This document shows positions 8,771-17,129 of a DNA stretch of 64,000 nucleotides, one piece after another. Made by a program: the position numbers and the translations under genes. Under the pieces are notes generated by a model, which was given only the letters and a program-made list of their open reading frames with translations, searched no databases and had not been told where the DNA came from. The first letter of the stretch is position 1. Each line of letters opens with the position of its first letter. Origin of the DNA: Actinocorallia sp. API 0066 (lineage in GTDB: Bacteria; Actinomycetota; Actinomycetes; Streptosporangiales; Streptosporangiaceae); the NCBI RefSeq assembly GCF_020991275.1, contig NZ_JAJLQY010000009.1, positions 62,001 through 126,000 on the forward strand, written 5' to 3'.

Positions 8771-9838
8771 GTGCGCCTCACCGTCGTCGGCACGCCGGGA
8801 GACCGCCGCGTCGCCCTGTTCGCCGCGGCCTGCCGCCGCGCCGGGCTCGCCGAACCGGCGCTCGTGCCCTGGCGGGACGTCCTGCTGGGCCGTCCCTTCA
8901 CGGTGGACGGGACGCTGCGCGTCGAGTCGCCGGGAGAGGACGCGGAGGTGAACGCGCTGCTACGCGGTCCGGGTGATCCGGCCAGGGTGGGCGGGGGAGC
9001 CCGGTGGTACCGGACGTTCCGCGCCGGGCTGGAACGGCTCCGCCCGTACCCGTCCGTCAGCGACATCGACGACATCGCCGTCATGTTCGACAAGCGCGCC
9101 GCGCACGCCAGGCTGCTGGCCGCCGGGGTGCCGGTGCCGCCCGCGCTCGGGCCCGTCGCCGGGTACGCGCGGCTGCGCGCACGGATGGCCGAGCGGGGCT
9201 GGCACCGGGTGTTCGTCAAGCCCGCGCACGGCTCGTCGGCCTCCGGGGTGATCGCGCTGCGCACCGCGCAGGGCGGCGCGGTCAGGGCGCAGACGTCGGC
9301 GGCACGTGAAGGCGACGGCTGGTACAACGCGCTGCGCGTGCGCACCCTCGACACCGAGCCTGAGATCGCCTCCCTCGTGGACGCGCTCGCACCGGACGGC
9401 CTGCACGTCGAACGCTGGTTCGCCAAGGCGGGGCTCGCGCAGGAGGGCGTTCGGGACGGCGTAGGCAGGGTGTTCGACCTGCGGGTCGTCGTGGTGGCGG
9501 GGGAGCCCACCCACGCGGTGGTCCGCACGGCCGCCGTCCCGATGACCAACCTCCACCTGGGCGGACGGCGCGGGGACCTCGCGGCGGTGCGCGCGGCTAT
9601 CCCGTGGGCGGAGGCGATGGACGTGTGCGCCCGCGCCGCCTCCTGCTTCCCCGGCAGCACCATGGTCGGGGTGGATCTGCTCGTCGGGGTCGGCATGCGG
9701 CGGTTCGCGGTGGCGGAGGTCAACGCGTTCGGCGACCTCCTGCCGGGCCTCGCCGGGCTGCCCGGCACGTCGGCCGAGGGCGGCGACACCTACGACGCGC
9801 AGGTCGCCGCCGTGCTGCGCGCGCCGGCGGGTGCCTGA
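8771..9838 (+). CDS. STM4014 family ATP-grasp-like protein
   Basis: A 355-residue protein with the order of an ATP-grasp ligase. A Rossmann-like N-terminal part starts [13 protein letters not shown]. The ATP-binding region has [14 protein letters not shown] near residue 155 (the Lys that contacts ATP and the small loop). C-terminal metal and phosphate ligands are suggested by [26 protein letters not shown] and [17 protein letters not shown]-grasp enzymes couple ATP hydrolysis to carboxylate-amine or carboxylate-thiol ligation. GTG 8771 lies two bases after the preceding stop. Within the cassette it may ligate a product of the radical SAM steps, or modify a peptide; neither is shown. Confidence 0.85.
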   Translation: MRLTVVGTPGDRRVALFAAACRRAGLAEPALVPWRDVLLGRPFTVDGTLRVESPGEDAEVNALLRGPGDPARVGGGARWYRTFRAGLERLRPYPSVSDIDDIAVMFDKRAAHARLLAAGVPVPPALGPVAGYARLRARMAERGWHRVFVKPAHGSSASGVIALRTAQGGAVRAQTSAAREGDGWYNALRVRTLDTEPEIASLVDALAPDGLHVERWFAKAGLAQEGVRDGVGRVFDLRVVVVAGEPTHAVVRTAAVPMTNLHLGGRRGDLAAVRAAIPWAEAMDVCARAASCFPGSTMVGVDLLVGVGMRRFAVAEVNAFGDLLPGLAGLPGTSAEGGDTYDAQVAAVLRAPAGA

Positions 9839-9893
9839 AGTGTCGGCGGCGCCTGGTAGGACTGGGGCGTCCGCCAACCCCGGGAGGTTGCCG

Positions 9894-10670
9894 ATGTGGA
9901 ACATGCGCGAGGTCGTCGGCACCCACGACATCGTGCTGGTGACGCTCGACACGCTGCGCTACGACGTCGCGGTGAGGCTGGCCGCGCAGGGCCGCACCCC
10001 CCGGATGGCCGAGAGGTTCGCCTGGCAGGAGCGGCACGCGCCGGGCAGCTTCACGTTCGCCTCGCACATGGCGATGCTCAGCGGGTTCCTGCCCACGCCC
10101 GCCGCGCCGGGCCCACATCCGCGGCTGTTCGCGGGCGCCTTCCCCGGCAGTGAGACGACGGCCGAGGGCACCTGGACGTACGAGCGGGCCGACCTTCCGG
10201 CGGGTCTGGCCGCCGCCGGGTACCACACCGTGTGCGTCGGCGGCGTCGGGTTCTTCAACGGGCTGACGCCGCTCGGCTCGGTGCTGCCCGGCATGTTCGC
10301 CGAGGCGCACTGGGCGCGCGAGTTCGGGGTGACCGACCCGCGCTGCCTCGACCACCAGATCGATCGCGTCGAGGAGGTGCTGGCGCGGGCGGACGGGCCG
10401 GTGTTCCTCCTGCTCAACGTCGCGGCCCTGCACCAGCCGAACCACTTCTACCTGCCGGGCGCCACCGGCGACAGCCTGCGCACGCACGAGGCGGCGCTGG
10501 AGTACGTGGACGCGGGGATGGGCCGCCTGTTCACGGCGCTGCGCAGGCCCAGCTTTGTGATCGTCTGCTCCGATCACGGCACCGCATACGGAGAGGACGG
10601 ATATGTCGGGCATCGCTTGGGGCACGAGGTCGTCTGGACCGTGCCGTACGGGGAGTTCGTGATCACATGA
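9894..10670 (+). CDS. STM4013/SEN3800 family sulfatase-fold protein
   Basis: A 258-residue alkaline phosphatase/sulfatase-superfamily protein. The N-terminal metal motif is VTLDTLRYD (residues 16-24) and the C-terminal one CSDHGTAYGEDGYVGHRLGHE-like, with DHG and GH ligands (about 218-238). At the nucleophile position it reads GSFTFASHMAMLSG (51-64). There is no Cys/Ser-X-Pro-X-Arg formylglycine signature, so it is unlikely to be a formylglycine sulfatase and may use Ser or Thr as in phosphotransferases. There is no signal peptide or membrane segment, unlike exported sulfatases. ATG 9894 follows GGGAGG at 9882-9887. The stop overlaps the STM4012 start by four bases. Confidence 0.85.
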   Translation: MWNMREVVGTHDIVLVTLDTLRYDVAVRLAAQGRTPRMAERFAWQERHAPGSFTFASHMAMLSGFLPTPAAPGPHPRLFAGAFPGSETTAEGTWTYERADLPAGLAAAGYHTVCVGGVGFFNGLTPLGSVLPGMFAEAHWAREFGVTDPRCLDHQIDRVEEVLARADGPVFLLLNVAALHQPNHFYLPGATGDSLRTHEAALEYVDAGMGRLFTALRRPSFVIVCSDHGTAYGEDGYVGHRLGHEVVWTVPYGEFVIT

Positions 10671-11998
10671 CCGTCACCGCCCCCCACACCCCCCTCGCCT
10701 ACGGCGACTGGTCGTACACCTCGCCTTACGAGTCGTACGTGTACGCCTACCCGCACAAGACGGCCTACCGCCCACTCGACCCCGCGCCCTCCCTCACCGA
10801 CGTGTGGGCGGGCGAGGACGTCTCCGCGCTGTTCCTCTACCTGCACGTCCCGTTCTGCGAGATCCGGTGCGGCTTCTGCAACCTGTTCACCCGCACCGGC
10901 GCGCCCGAGGACCTCACGACCGCCTATCTCGGCGCCCTCGAACGGCAGGCGTCGGCAGTCCTCGAAGCCGTGGAAGGCGCCCGGTTCGCCCTCGCGGCGT
11001 TCGGCGGCGGCACCCCCACCTACCTGACGGCCGCCGAGCTGGAGCGGCTCTGCCTGCTCACCCGGCGGCTCACCGGCGGCACGGACGGCGTCGGGGTGCC
11101 GCTCGGCGTCGAGACGTCGCCGGGCACCGCCACCCCCGACCGGCTCGCCGTGCTGCGCGCGTTCGGCGCCACCCGGGTGTCGATCGGCGTGCAGAGCTTC
11201 GCCGAGGCCGAGGCGCGCGCCGCCGTCCGGCCGCAGAAGGCGGCCGAGGTCGTCGCCGCGCTCGACGCGATCAGGGACGCCGGGTTCCCCGTGCTCAACG
11301 TCGATCTCATCTACGGGATCGAGGGGCAGACCGAGCGGTCCTGGATCGCCTCGATCGACCGCGCCCTGGAGTGGGCGCCTGAGGAGCTCTACCTGTATCC
11401 GCTGTACGTCCGGCCGAAGACGGGCCTGGACAGGCTCGCCAGGGTCTGGGACGACGAGCGGCTGCGGCTGTACCGGGCCGGGCGGGATCATCTGCTGGCG
11501 CTGGGGTACGAGCAGGTGTCGATGCGGATGTTCCGGCGGCCGGGCGGGGGCGGCGGCACCGAGTACTGCTGCCAGGAGGACGGCATGGTCGGGCTCGGCT
11601 GCGGCGCCCGCTCCTACACGTCGCGGCTGCACTACTCGTTCGAGTACGCCGTCGAGCAGTCGGCAGTCCGGGCGATCATCGACGACTACGTGCTGGCCGA
11701 GGACTTCTCCCGGGCCCGCGTCGGCTTCCGCCTGGACGAGGCGGAGCGTCGCCGTAGGCATCTCCTGCAATCCCTGCTCCAGGCGGACGGCCTTGACGTC
11801 GCCGCCTACGCCGCCCGGTTCGGCACCGAGCCCGCCGCCGACTTCGATCTGGCGCCCTTCGCCGCGCGCGGATGGCTGGAGCACGTCCCCGGAAGGCTCG
11901 TGCTGACCCCTGAGGGGCTCGCCCATTCCGACGCGCTCGGCCCCGCCCTGTTCTCCCCGGAGGTGCGTACCCTCATGGCCGCCTACACGCCGCGCTGA
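10667..11998 (+). CDS. STM4012 family radical SAM protein (HemW/HemN-like)
   Basis: A 443-residue radical SAM enzyme. The 4Fe-4S motif is in LHVPFCEIRCGFCNLFT, giving Cys64, Cys68 and Cys71 (CX3CX2C). Downstream AFGGGTPTYL and LGVETSPGTAT, then RVSIGVQSF and NVDLIYGIEGQT, follow the HemN/HemW pattern of SAM-binding strands, and a HemN-like C-terminal domain is present. HemW-like enzymes can carry haem or transfer radicals; the chemistry here is unknown. The ATG lies inside the four-base overlap with the sulfatase-fold gene. Its own stop codon overlaps the start of the second radical SAM gene by one base, indicating strict co-translation. Confidence 0.9.
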   Translation: MTVTAPHTPLAYGDWSYTSPYESYVYAYPHKTAYRPLDPAPSLTDVWAGEDVSALFLYLHVPFCEIRCGFCNLFTRTGAPEDLTTAYLGALERQASAVLEAVEGARFALAAFGGGTPTYLTAAELERLCLLTRRLTGGTDGVGVPLGVETSPGTATPDRLAVLRAFGATRVSIGVQSFAEAEARAAVRPQKAAEVVAALDAIRDAGFPVLNVDLIYGIEGQTERSWIASIDRALEWAPEELYLYPLYVRPKTGLDRLARVWDDERLRLYRAGRDHLLALGYEQVSMRMFRRPGGGGGTEYCCQEDGMVGLGCGARSYTSRLHYSFEYAVEQSAVRAIIDDYVLAEDFSRARVGFRLDEAERRRRHLLQSLLQADGLDVAAYAARFGTEPAADFDLAPFAARGWLEHVPGRLVLTPEGLAHSDALGPALFSPEVRTLMAAYTPR

Positions 11999-12837
11999 TG
12001 CTGACGATCCTCTACCGAGGCCCCCTGGCCAGCTGCGACTACGACTGCCCGTACTGCCCGTTCGCCAAGCGCCGCGACACCCCCGAGCAGCTGCGCGCCG
12101 ACCGGGCGGCGCTGGCCAGGTTCGCCGCCTGGGTCGCCGCCCGCACCGACGAGACGGCCGTGCTGTTCACGCCGTGGGGCGAGGGCCTCGTCCGGTCCTG
12201 GTACCGGGAGACGATGATCGGGTTGAGCCGCCTCCCGCACGTGCGGCGGGTCGCGATCCAGACCAACCTGAGCGGCCGCACCGCGTGGACGGCCCGCGCG
12301 GACCTCGACACGCTCGCCCTGTGGACGACGTACCACCCCGGCCAGGTCACGCACGAAAGGTTCCTGGCCAAGAGCCTCGAACTGACGGCGCTGGGCGTGC
12401 GGCACAGCGTCGGCGTCGTCGGCGAGCCCGCCCACCTGGAGGCGGCCCGCCGGATGCGCGCCGACCTCGCCACCTCCACCTACCTGTGGATCAACGCGGC
12501 CGAGGGACGCACCTACACCGACGCGGAAGCCGCCGCCTGGACGGCCCTGGACCCCCTGTTCTCCTACAGCCGCCACCCACACCCCAGCCTGGGCCTACCC
12601 TGCCGCACCGGCCACGACGTCGTCTCCGTCTCCGGCGACGGCACCGTCCGCCGCTGCCACTTCGTAAAAACCCCCCTCGGCAACCTCTACGACAACACCT
12701 TCACCCCCTCCCGAACCCCCACCCCCTGCCCCAACACCCTCTGCGACTGCCACATCGGCTACCTCCACCTCGAACCCCTCAACCTCTACGACGTCTTCAC
12801 CAACGGCCTCCTAGAACGCATCCCCACCCACCTCTGA
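11998..12837 (+). CDS. STM4011 family radical SAM protein
   Basis: A 279-residue radical SAM enzyme, last gene of the cassette. The cluster motif is at the very N-terminus (ASCDYDCPYCPF: Cys13, Cys17, Cys20). The C-terminal part has additional cysteines in LPCRTGHD, VRRCHF and NTLCDCHIGYLHLE, consistent with an auxiliary iron-sulfur cluster as in SPASM or Twitch enzymes. Such auxiliary clusters are common in peptide-modifying radical SAM proteins. The gene overlaps the preceding one by a single base. The 3' third is unusually C-rich and low-complexity at the DNA level. It is convergent with the DUF6745 gene. Confidence 0.88.
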   Translation: MLTILYRGPLASCDYDCPYCPFAKRRDTPEQLRADRAALARFAAWVAARTDETAVLFTPWGEGLVRSWYRETMIGLSRLPHVRRVAIQTNLSGRTAWTARADLDTLALWTTYHPGQVTHERFLAKSLELTALGVRHSVGVVGEPAHLEAARRMRADLATSTYLWINAAEGRTYTDAEAAAWTALDPLFSYSRHPHPSLGLPCRTGHDVVSVSGDGTVRRCHFVKTPLGNLYDNTFTPSRTPTPCPNTLCDCHIGYLHLEPLNLYDVFTNGLLERIPTHL

Positions 12838-12917
12838 CTCCGTAACGGGGGACGCGGACCCGGCCAACCATGGCGCTCCGGCCCCTGTGCGGGGCGCCAC
12901 GGCCGGGCTTGGGGCGG

Positions 12918-14024
12918 TCAGGTTTCCTTTTGGGGGTGGTACTCCTCAGCGGTCAGGCCGAAGGTCCAGGCGACGCCTTCTCGGGCGGTGCGGGTGCGTG
13001 GTGGGACGCGCAGGTAGTAGGTGCGGTGGGTGCCGTCGGGTTCCGGGGTGGAGTTGAGCACCTCGACCATGACGACCGGCTCGTCGAAGGGGAGGTCGAT
13101 CCGCCACAGGGTGCCCGTCTTGTCCTTGTGGACGGGGGCGGCGCCCGTCTCGGCGAGGTAGCGGTCGTAGCCGAAGTGCTCCAGCATGACGCGGCGCAGC
13201 TCGGCGTTCTCCTCGTGCAGGATGCGGGCCGCGGTGAGGGTCGCGAGCGAGGCGACGAAGCCGGGCTCGACGGCCATGCCGCGCCAGGCGTGCAGCCCGA
13301 ACCCGTCGGGGTAGGCGAGCGCGGGGCCCTCGCCGTTGTGGAGGCGGCCCGGCTCGTCCCGGTGCAGCTCCACCGGCCGCTCGGCGACGATCACGAGGCG
13401 TGCGCGGGGCCACCACCAGCCCGCCGACGCGGCGACCTCGGCGACGCCGGCGAGCGGCCCGAGCCTGCCCAGCTCGGCGAACAGGGAGAGCCACGGGGCG
13501 TCGTGCTGGCCGAGCACCGCGTCCAGCGTGGCCCGGCGCACCAGCGGCCCGTGCTCCTCGCCCGCCCGCTCGCCGATCGCCGCCCTGATCCGCTGGACGA
13601 GGCCCTGCACCGGGTCCCAGCGCGGCCCGCCCGTCCGCGCCCACGCTTCGGCGTACCCGCGCGCCCCCAGCTCCGCCGCGACCTCCTGCCGCTGCCGCTC
13701 CCAGGGCGCCGAGCGCACCTGTTCGCGGACCGGCGCGCCAGCCTCCAGCGACGGAAGCAGCGCGGCGGCCTCCTGCGGCGTGAGGACGCGCTCGGGCGCC
13801 CCCGTAGGCCGCAGCACGCAGGTGCCGGGCCCGAGCAGGGCGAGGAGCGCTGTGCGGGCCTCCGCCGCGAGGCCGGGATCGAGCAGCGCCGTCAGCAGCG
13901 CGCCGGTGAGGGGGGAGGGCACCCACAGCACGTGCGCGGGCTCGGTGAGGCCCGCCGCGCGGTAGGCGGCGGCGATCCCGGCCTCGGCGCGGGGACGGTC
14001 TGCGGGCAGGGCGGTGAAGGGCAT
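12918..14024 (-). CDS. DUF6745 domain protein
   Basis: A 368-residue protein without recognised catalytic motifs. It recalls the family now called DUF6745: an N-terminal helical half, then a conserved central region (PRARLVIVAERPVELHRDE, LHNGEGPALAYPDGFGLHAW, GMAVEP) and a C-terminal YYLRVPP segment near TAREGVAWTFGL. The LHNGEGPAL...YPDG pattern also occurs in WG/MORN-like repeat proteins, so it may form a beta-rich binding surface. The start at ATG 14024 leaves 43 bp to the upstream small gene, so the two are probably one transcript. Function unknown. Confidence 0.7.
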   Translation of the reverse strand: MPFTALPADRPRAEAGIAAAYRAAGLTEPAHVLWVPSPLTGALLTALLDPGLAAEARTALLALLGPGTCVLRPTGAPERVLTPQEAAALLPSLEAGAPVREQVRSAPWERQRQEVAAELGARGYAEAWARTGGPRWDPVQGLVQRIRAAIGERAGEEHGPLVRRATLDAVLGQHDAPWLSLFAELGRLGPLAGVAEVAASAGWWWPRARLVIVAERPVELHRDEPGRLHNGEGPALAYPDGFGLHAWRGMAVEPGFVASLATLTAARILHEENAELRRVMLEHFGYDRYLAETGAAPVHKDKTGTLWRIDLPFDEPVVMVEVLNSTPEPDGTHRTYYLRVPPRTRTAREGVAWTFGLTAEEYHPQKET

Positions 14025-14067
14025 CGTCGGATGGCCGCCGTTTCGTGTGGGGGGTCGGGGGAGGGGG

Positions 14068-14391
14068 TCAGTCGGCGACGGGCCGGACGGAGCCCGGCAC
14101 GTACTCGCGCTGCCTGACGATCTGGTACCAGCCCTTGGGCAGCGTGATCGGCGCGTGCTCCTCGTGGACGAGGCGGCCGCCCTCGGGCAGGTGCAGGTGA
14201 TCCGGGCCCGCGGGGCCGCCCTTGCGGAGCGTGCCGGGACCGGCGAGGGCGTGGGCGTGCCCGGTGGCCTCGCCGAGCGCGAGCACCATGCGGCCCCTGG
14301 CGTCGCGCGGGGCCGGAGGCAGTGCGCGGACGGCCTCGGGCACCACGGACTCGGCGATCGGACGGATGAGGATGTCTCCCTGTCGGAACAT
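14068..14391 (-). CDS. Small conserved protein with QGDILI and TGHAHAL motifs
   Basis: A 107-residue protein beginning MFRQGDILIRPI, with a central LALGEATGHAHALAG motif and a C-terminal PKGWYQIVRQREYVPG. The paired His residues in TGHAHAL are conserved in the small proteins of this type that I recall next to DUF6745 genes and in some phage genomes. No enzyme class is assignable; a compact beta-fold with a metal site is possible. The frame is open much further upstream, but ATG 14391 gives the conserved N-terminus and avoids overlap with metQ. It is the first gene of a two-gene unit with the DUF6745 gene. Confidence 0.6.
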   Translation of the reverse strand: MFRQGDILIRPIAESVVPEAVRALPPAPRDARGRMVLALGEATGHAHALAGPGTLRKGGPAGPDHLHLPEGGRLVHEEHAPITLPKGWYQIVRQREYVPGSVRPVAD

Positions 14392-14462
14392 GATCCGCAA
14401 GGTAGCCGCCGCCACTGACAGAATCCGCGCGCCCGCCGCACGCGGGCCCGATCCGGGACGCG

Positions 14463-14496
14463 CGAAGGCCCCGCGCGGGTGAGCGCGGGGCCTTCG
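14463..14496 (-). terminator. 14-bp perfect hairpin after metQ
   Basis: Arms at 14463-14476 and 14483-14496 pair perfectly over 14 bp with a six-base loop. On the minus strand it lies 15 bases after the metQ stop codon, and it separates the transporter operon from the DUF6745 unit. Confidence 0.8.
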
Positions 14497-14510
14497 GACG
14501 GGCGGGGCGG

Positions 14511-15320
14511 TCAGGCGGAGGGCAGGACCGAGCCCTGGTACTTCTCCTCGATGAACGCGCGGGTCTCGGGCGAGCGCAGCAGTTCGAGCAGCTTCACGAT
14601 CTGCGGGTCGGACTCCTTGCCGGCCTTGACGACGAGGCCGTTGGCGTACGGGTTGCCGTCGGCGGACTCCAGCGCGAGCGCGTCCTTGGCGGGGGTGAGC
14701 CCGGCCGCGAGCGCGTAGTTGCCGTTGATCACCGCGGCGTCCACGTCCTGGAGGGAGCGGGGCAGCTGGGCCGCCTCCAGCGCCTTGAACTTGAGGTTCT
14801 TGGGGTTGGCGGTGATGTCGCGCTCGGTGGCGGTGACGCCGGCGCCGTCCTTCAGCGTGATGACGTCCTGCTGGGCGAGCAGGGCGAGGGCGCGGGCGCC
14901 GTTGGTGGCGTCGTTGGGGATGGCGACGGTGGCGCCGTCCTTCAGGGCGGCGAGCGTGTTGGCCTTCTCGGAGTAGACGCCGAGTGGCTCCAGGTGCACG
15001 TCGCCGACCCAGGCGAGCTTGAGGCCCTTCTCGGAGGAGAAGTCCTGGAGGTAGGGCTTGTGCTGGAAGAAGTTGGCGTCCAGCTGCCCGTCGTTCAGCG
15101 CGAGGTTCGGCTGGACGTAGTCGGAGAACTCCTGGATCTTCAGGTCGATCCCGGCCTTTTCGGCGAGGTTGTCCTTGACGAAGGTGAGGATCTCCCCGTG
15201 CGGGGCGGGGCTGGCGCCGACGACGAGCGTGTCGGAGTCCTCGGAGGCGGTGCCGCCGCCGCACGCCGCGGTGAGGGCGAGGGCCGCGGCGGACAGGGCG
15301 ACGGTGATCTTCTTGAGCAC
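14511..15320 (-). CDS. metQ: MetQ/NlpA-type substrate-binding lipoprotein
   Basis: A 269-residue extracytoplasmic binding protein of a methionine-uptake-type ABC transporter. The signal peptide ends in a lipobox LTAAC with Cys20 as the lipid-modified residue, followed by GGGTASEDSD. The NlpA lipoprotein fold is shown by VVGASPAPHGEIL, an IQEFSDYVQPNLAL segment, QLDANFFQHKPYL and IPNDATNGARALALL. It is last in a metN-metI-metQ operon, 22 bp after metI. Family members bind D/L-methionine or, in some cases, cystine. The polycysteine leader at 17048 makes a sulfur amino acid other than methionine a real possibility. Confidence 0.92.
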   Translation of the reverse strand: MLKKITVALSAAALALTAACGGGTASEDSDTLVVGASPAPHGEILTFVKDNLAEKAGIDLKIQEFSDYVQPNLALNDGQLDANFFQHKPYLQDFSSEKGLKLAWVGDVHLEPLGVYSEKANTLAALKDGATVAIPNDATNGARALALLAQQDVITLKDGAGVTATERDITANPKNLKFKALEAAQLPRSLQDVDAAVINGNYALAAGLTPAKDALALESADGNPYANGLVVKAGKESDPQIVKLLELLRSPETRAFIEEKYQGSVLPSA

Positions 15321-15342
15321 GGGGGTGCTGCCTTTCGGTGCG

Positions 15343-15984
15343 TTATTTGTGGGACAGGCGCCGGACGACGAGGTCGCCGAGCATCTGGATGACCTGGACC
15401 AGCACGATCAGGACCGCCACGCAGGCGATCATGGTGCCGGTCTCGAAGCGGAGGTAGCCGTAGCGGATGGCGAGGTCGCCGAGTCCGCCGCCGCCGATCG
15501 CCCCGGCCATGGCCGAGTAGCCGACGAGGGTGATCACGGTGACCGTCATCCCGGCGACGAGGCCGGGCCGCGCCTCGCGCAGCAGGACCTTCCCGACGAT
15601 CTGCCGCCGGGAGGCGCCCATGGCCCGCGCGGCGGCCACGACGCCCGGGTCCACCTCGCGCAGGGCGGTCTCGGCGAGCCGCGCGTAGAACGGGATGGCG
15701 CCGATCGTCAGCGGGACGATCGCGGCGGCGGTGCCGATGGTGGTGCCCACGAGCGCGCGGGTGAGCGGGATCACGGCGATCATGAGGATGATGAACGGGA
15801 GCGACCTGCCGATGTTCACCACAAGGCCGAGCACCCGGTTGACGGGCGCGGACGGGGCGAGGCCGCCGCGGTCGGTGAGCACGAGCAGGACGCCGAGGGC
15901 GAGCCCGCCGAGCGCGGTGAGGACGGCTGAGACCCACACCATCTGGAGGGTCTCCTGGAGGGCGACGGTCAGGTGGTCGCGCAC
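15343..15984 (-). CDS. metI: MetI-type ABC transporter permease
   Basis: A 213-residue inner-membrane permease with five or six transmembrane helices. The EAA-type coupling loop is visible around VDPGVVAAARAMGASRRQIV. The preceding segment VNIGRSLPFIILM matches the MetI family. The start is GTG 15984, giving a 16-base overlap with the end of metN, so the genes are translationally coupled. It pairs with MetN and receives substrate from MetQ. Confidence 0.92.
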   Translation of the reverse strand: MRDHLTVALQETLQMVWVSAVLTALGGLALGVLLVLTDRGGLAPSAPVNRVLGLVVNIGRSLPFIILMIAVIPLTRALVGTTIGTAAAIVPLTIGAIPFYARLAETALREVDPGVVAAARAMGASRRQIVGKVLLREARPGLVAGMTVTVITLVGYSAMAGAIGGGGLGDLAIRYGYLRFETGTMIACVAVLIVLVQVIQMLGDLVVRRLSHK

Positions 15985-16964
15985 GCGGCGATCTCCAGGG
16001 TGAGGCCGCTCTCGCGCAGGTGCGCGATCTGCGGGGCGTTCAGCTCGGGGGTGCCGGGCAGCTCGATCCTGAGCCGTCCGACGCGGGTGTCGCCGACCTC
16101 CTCGATGGAACCGCCGAGCACGTTGACGTCGATCGAGTACGTGCGGGCGAGCGAGGAGATGAACGGTGTGGCGGCGTCGGCGCCGACGAAGGTGACGTCG
16201 AGGAGCGTCGTGCCGGGCCGCACGGTCGGCGGGGGCAGTGGGAACAGGCCGCGGGCCAGTTCGGAGCCGGGCGCGGCGAGCAGGTCGAGGACCTTGCCGG
16301 ACTCGGTGATCCTGCCGTCGCGCATGAGGGACGTGCTGTCGCAGATCCGCTTGACGACGTTCATCTCGTGCGTGATCAGCAGGATGGTGAGGCCGAGTTC
16401 GCGGTTGAGCCGGCGCAGCAGGTCGAGGACCGAGTCGGTGGTCTCGGGGTCGAGCGCGCTGGTGGCCTCGTCGGAGAGCAGCACCTTGGGTTCGGCGGCC
16501 AGCGCGCGCGCTATCCCGACGCGCTGCTTCTGTCCGCCGGACAGCTGCGCGGGCCTGGCGTGGGCGTGCTCGCTGAGGCCGACGAGTTCGAGGAGCTCGG
16601 CGGCGCGGCGCAGCCGGTCGCGCCGGGGCACCCCGATGACCTCCAGCGGGAACGCGACGTTCCCGGTGACGTCGCGGGAGCCGAGCAGCCCGAAGTGCTG
16701 GTGGATCATGCCGATGCGGCGGCGCGCGGCGCGCAGCGCGTCCCTGGACAGCGTGAGCAGGTCGGCGCCGTCGATGCGGACGCTGCCGCCGTCGGGGCGC
16801 TCCAGCACGTTGACGCTGCGCAGGAGGGTGCTCTTGCCCGCGCCGCTGCGGCCGATCACGCCGTGGATCTCGCCTTCGGCGACGGTGAGGCTGACGCCGT
16901 CCAGGGCGGTGACGGCGCGGCCGCGGGCGCGGTACACCTTGGTGAGGTCATGGAGCTCGATCAC
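15969..16964 (-). CDS. metN: MetN-type ABC transporter ATPase with NIL domain
   Basis: A 331-residue ATPase. Walker A is GRSGAGKST (about residues 38-46), the signature LSGGQKQRVGIARAL, Walker B LLSDEATSALDP, and the switch His is in LLITHEMNVVK. The C-terminal 80 residues form a NIL (ferredoxin-like) domain, which in E. coli MetN binds methionine and inhibits transport. The start is GTG 16964; upstream on the mRNA is an 83-nt spacer with two small hairpins, then the polycysteine leader ORF, so expression is probably controlled by attenuation. Confidence 0.93.
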   Translation of the reverse strand: MIELHDLTKVYRARGRAVTALDGVSLTVAEGEIHGVIGRSGAGKSTLLRSVNVLERPDGGSVRIDGADLLTLSRDALRAARRRIGMIHQHFGLLGSRDVTGNVAFPLEVIGVPRRDRLRRAAELLELVGLSEHAHARPAQLSGGQKQRVGIARALAAEPKVLLSDEATSALDPETTDSVLDLLRRLNRELGLTILLITHEMNVVKRICDSTSLMRDGRITESGKVLDLLAAPGSELARGLFPLPPPTVRPGTTLLDVTFVGADAATPFISSLARTYSIDVNVLGGSIEEVGDTRVGRLRIELPGTPELNAPQIAHLRESGLTLEIAACATT

Positions 16965-16981
16965 AGGAGTCTTTCCCGGGG

Positions 16982-17038
16982 CGCCGCGCGAGGCGGCGGG
17001 TGAATGGAGGGCTGGAGTGCGCGGCTCGCGAGGCGAGC
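16982..17038 (-). promoter_or_regulatory. Leader-metN spacer with two small hairpins
   Basis: Between the leader stop (17048) and the metN start (16964) are a 6-bp stem with a triloop (17024-17038) and a 6-bp stem with a five-base loop (16982-16998), the latter about 17 bases before the metN start codon. They could be the switchable structures of an attenuator that hides the metN ribosome site. Alternative pairings were not computed. Confidence 0.4.
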
Positions 17039-17047
17039 GTCAGGGCC

Positions 17048-17122
17048 TCAACAGCAACACGTGCGCCGACATGCGAAACGCATCGCCCGGTGGGGGCGGC
17101 GGCGCATGAGGTCGGCGGTCAT
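17048..17122 (-). CDS. Polycysteine leader peptide upstream of metNIQ
   Basis: A 24-codon ORF running toward metN and ending CRRTCCC immediately before TGA; the peptide from ATG 17122 begins MTADLMRRRPHRAMRFAC. An in-frame ATG at 17128 would add two residues. A promoter-like pair upstream would place transcription start at the ATG, that is, a leaderless mRNA. Short leaderless ORFs with terminal cysteine runs are known in mycobacteria as cysteine-responsive attenuators: when charged tRNA-Cys is low, ribosomes stall on the Cys codons and downstream expression rises. The three final codons are TGT, TGC, TGT, plus two more Cys codons near the end. The ORF is 83 bp upstream of metN. Assignment rests on sequence pattern and position. 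Confidence 0.72.
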   Translation of the reverse strand: MTADLMRRRPHRAMRFACRRTCCC

Positions 17123-17129
17123 GGACATG

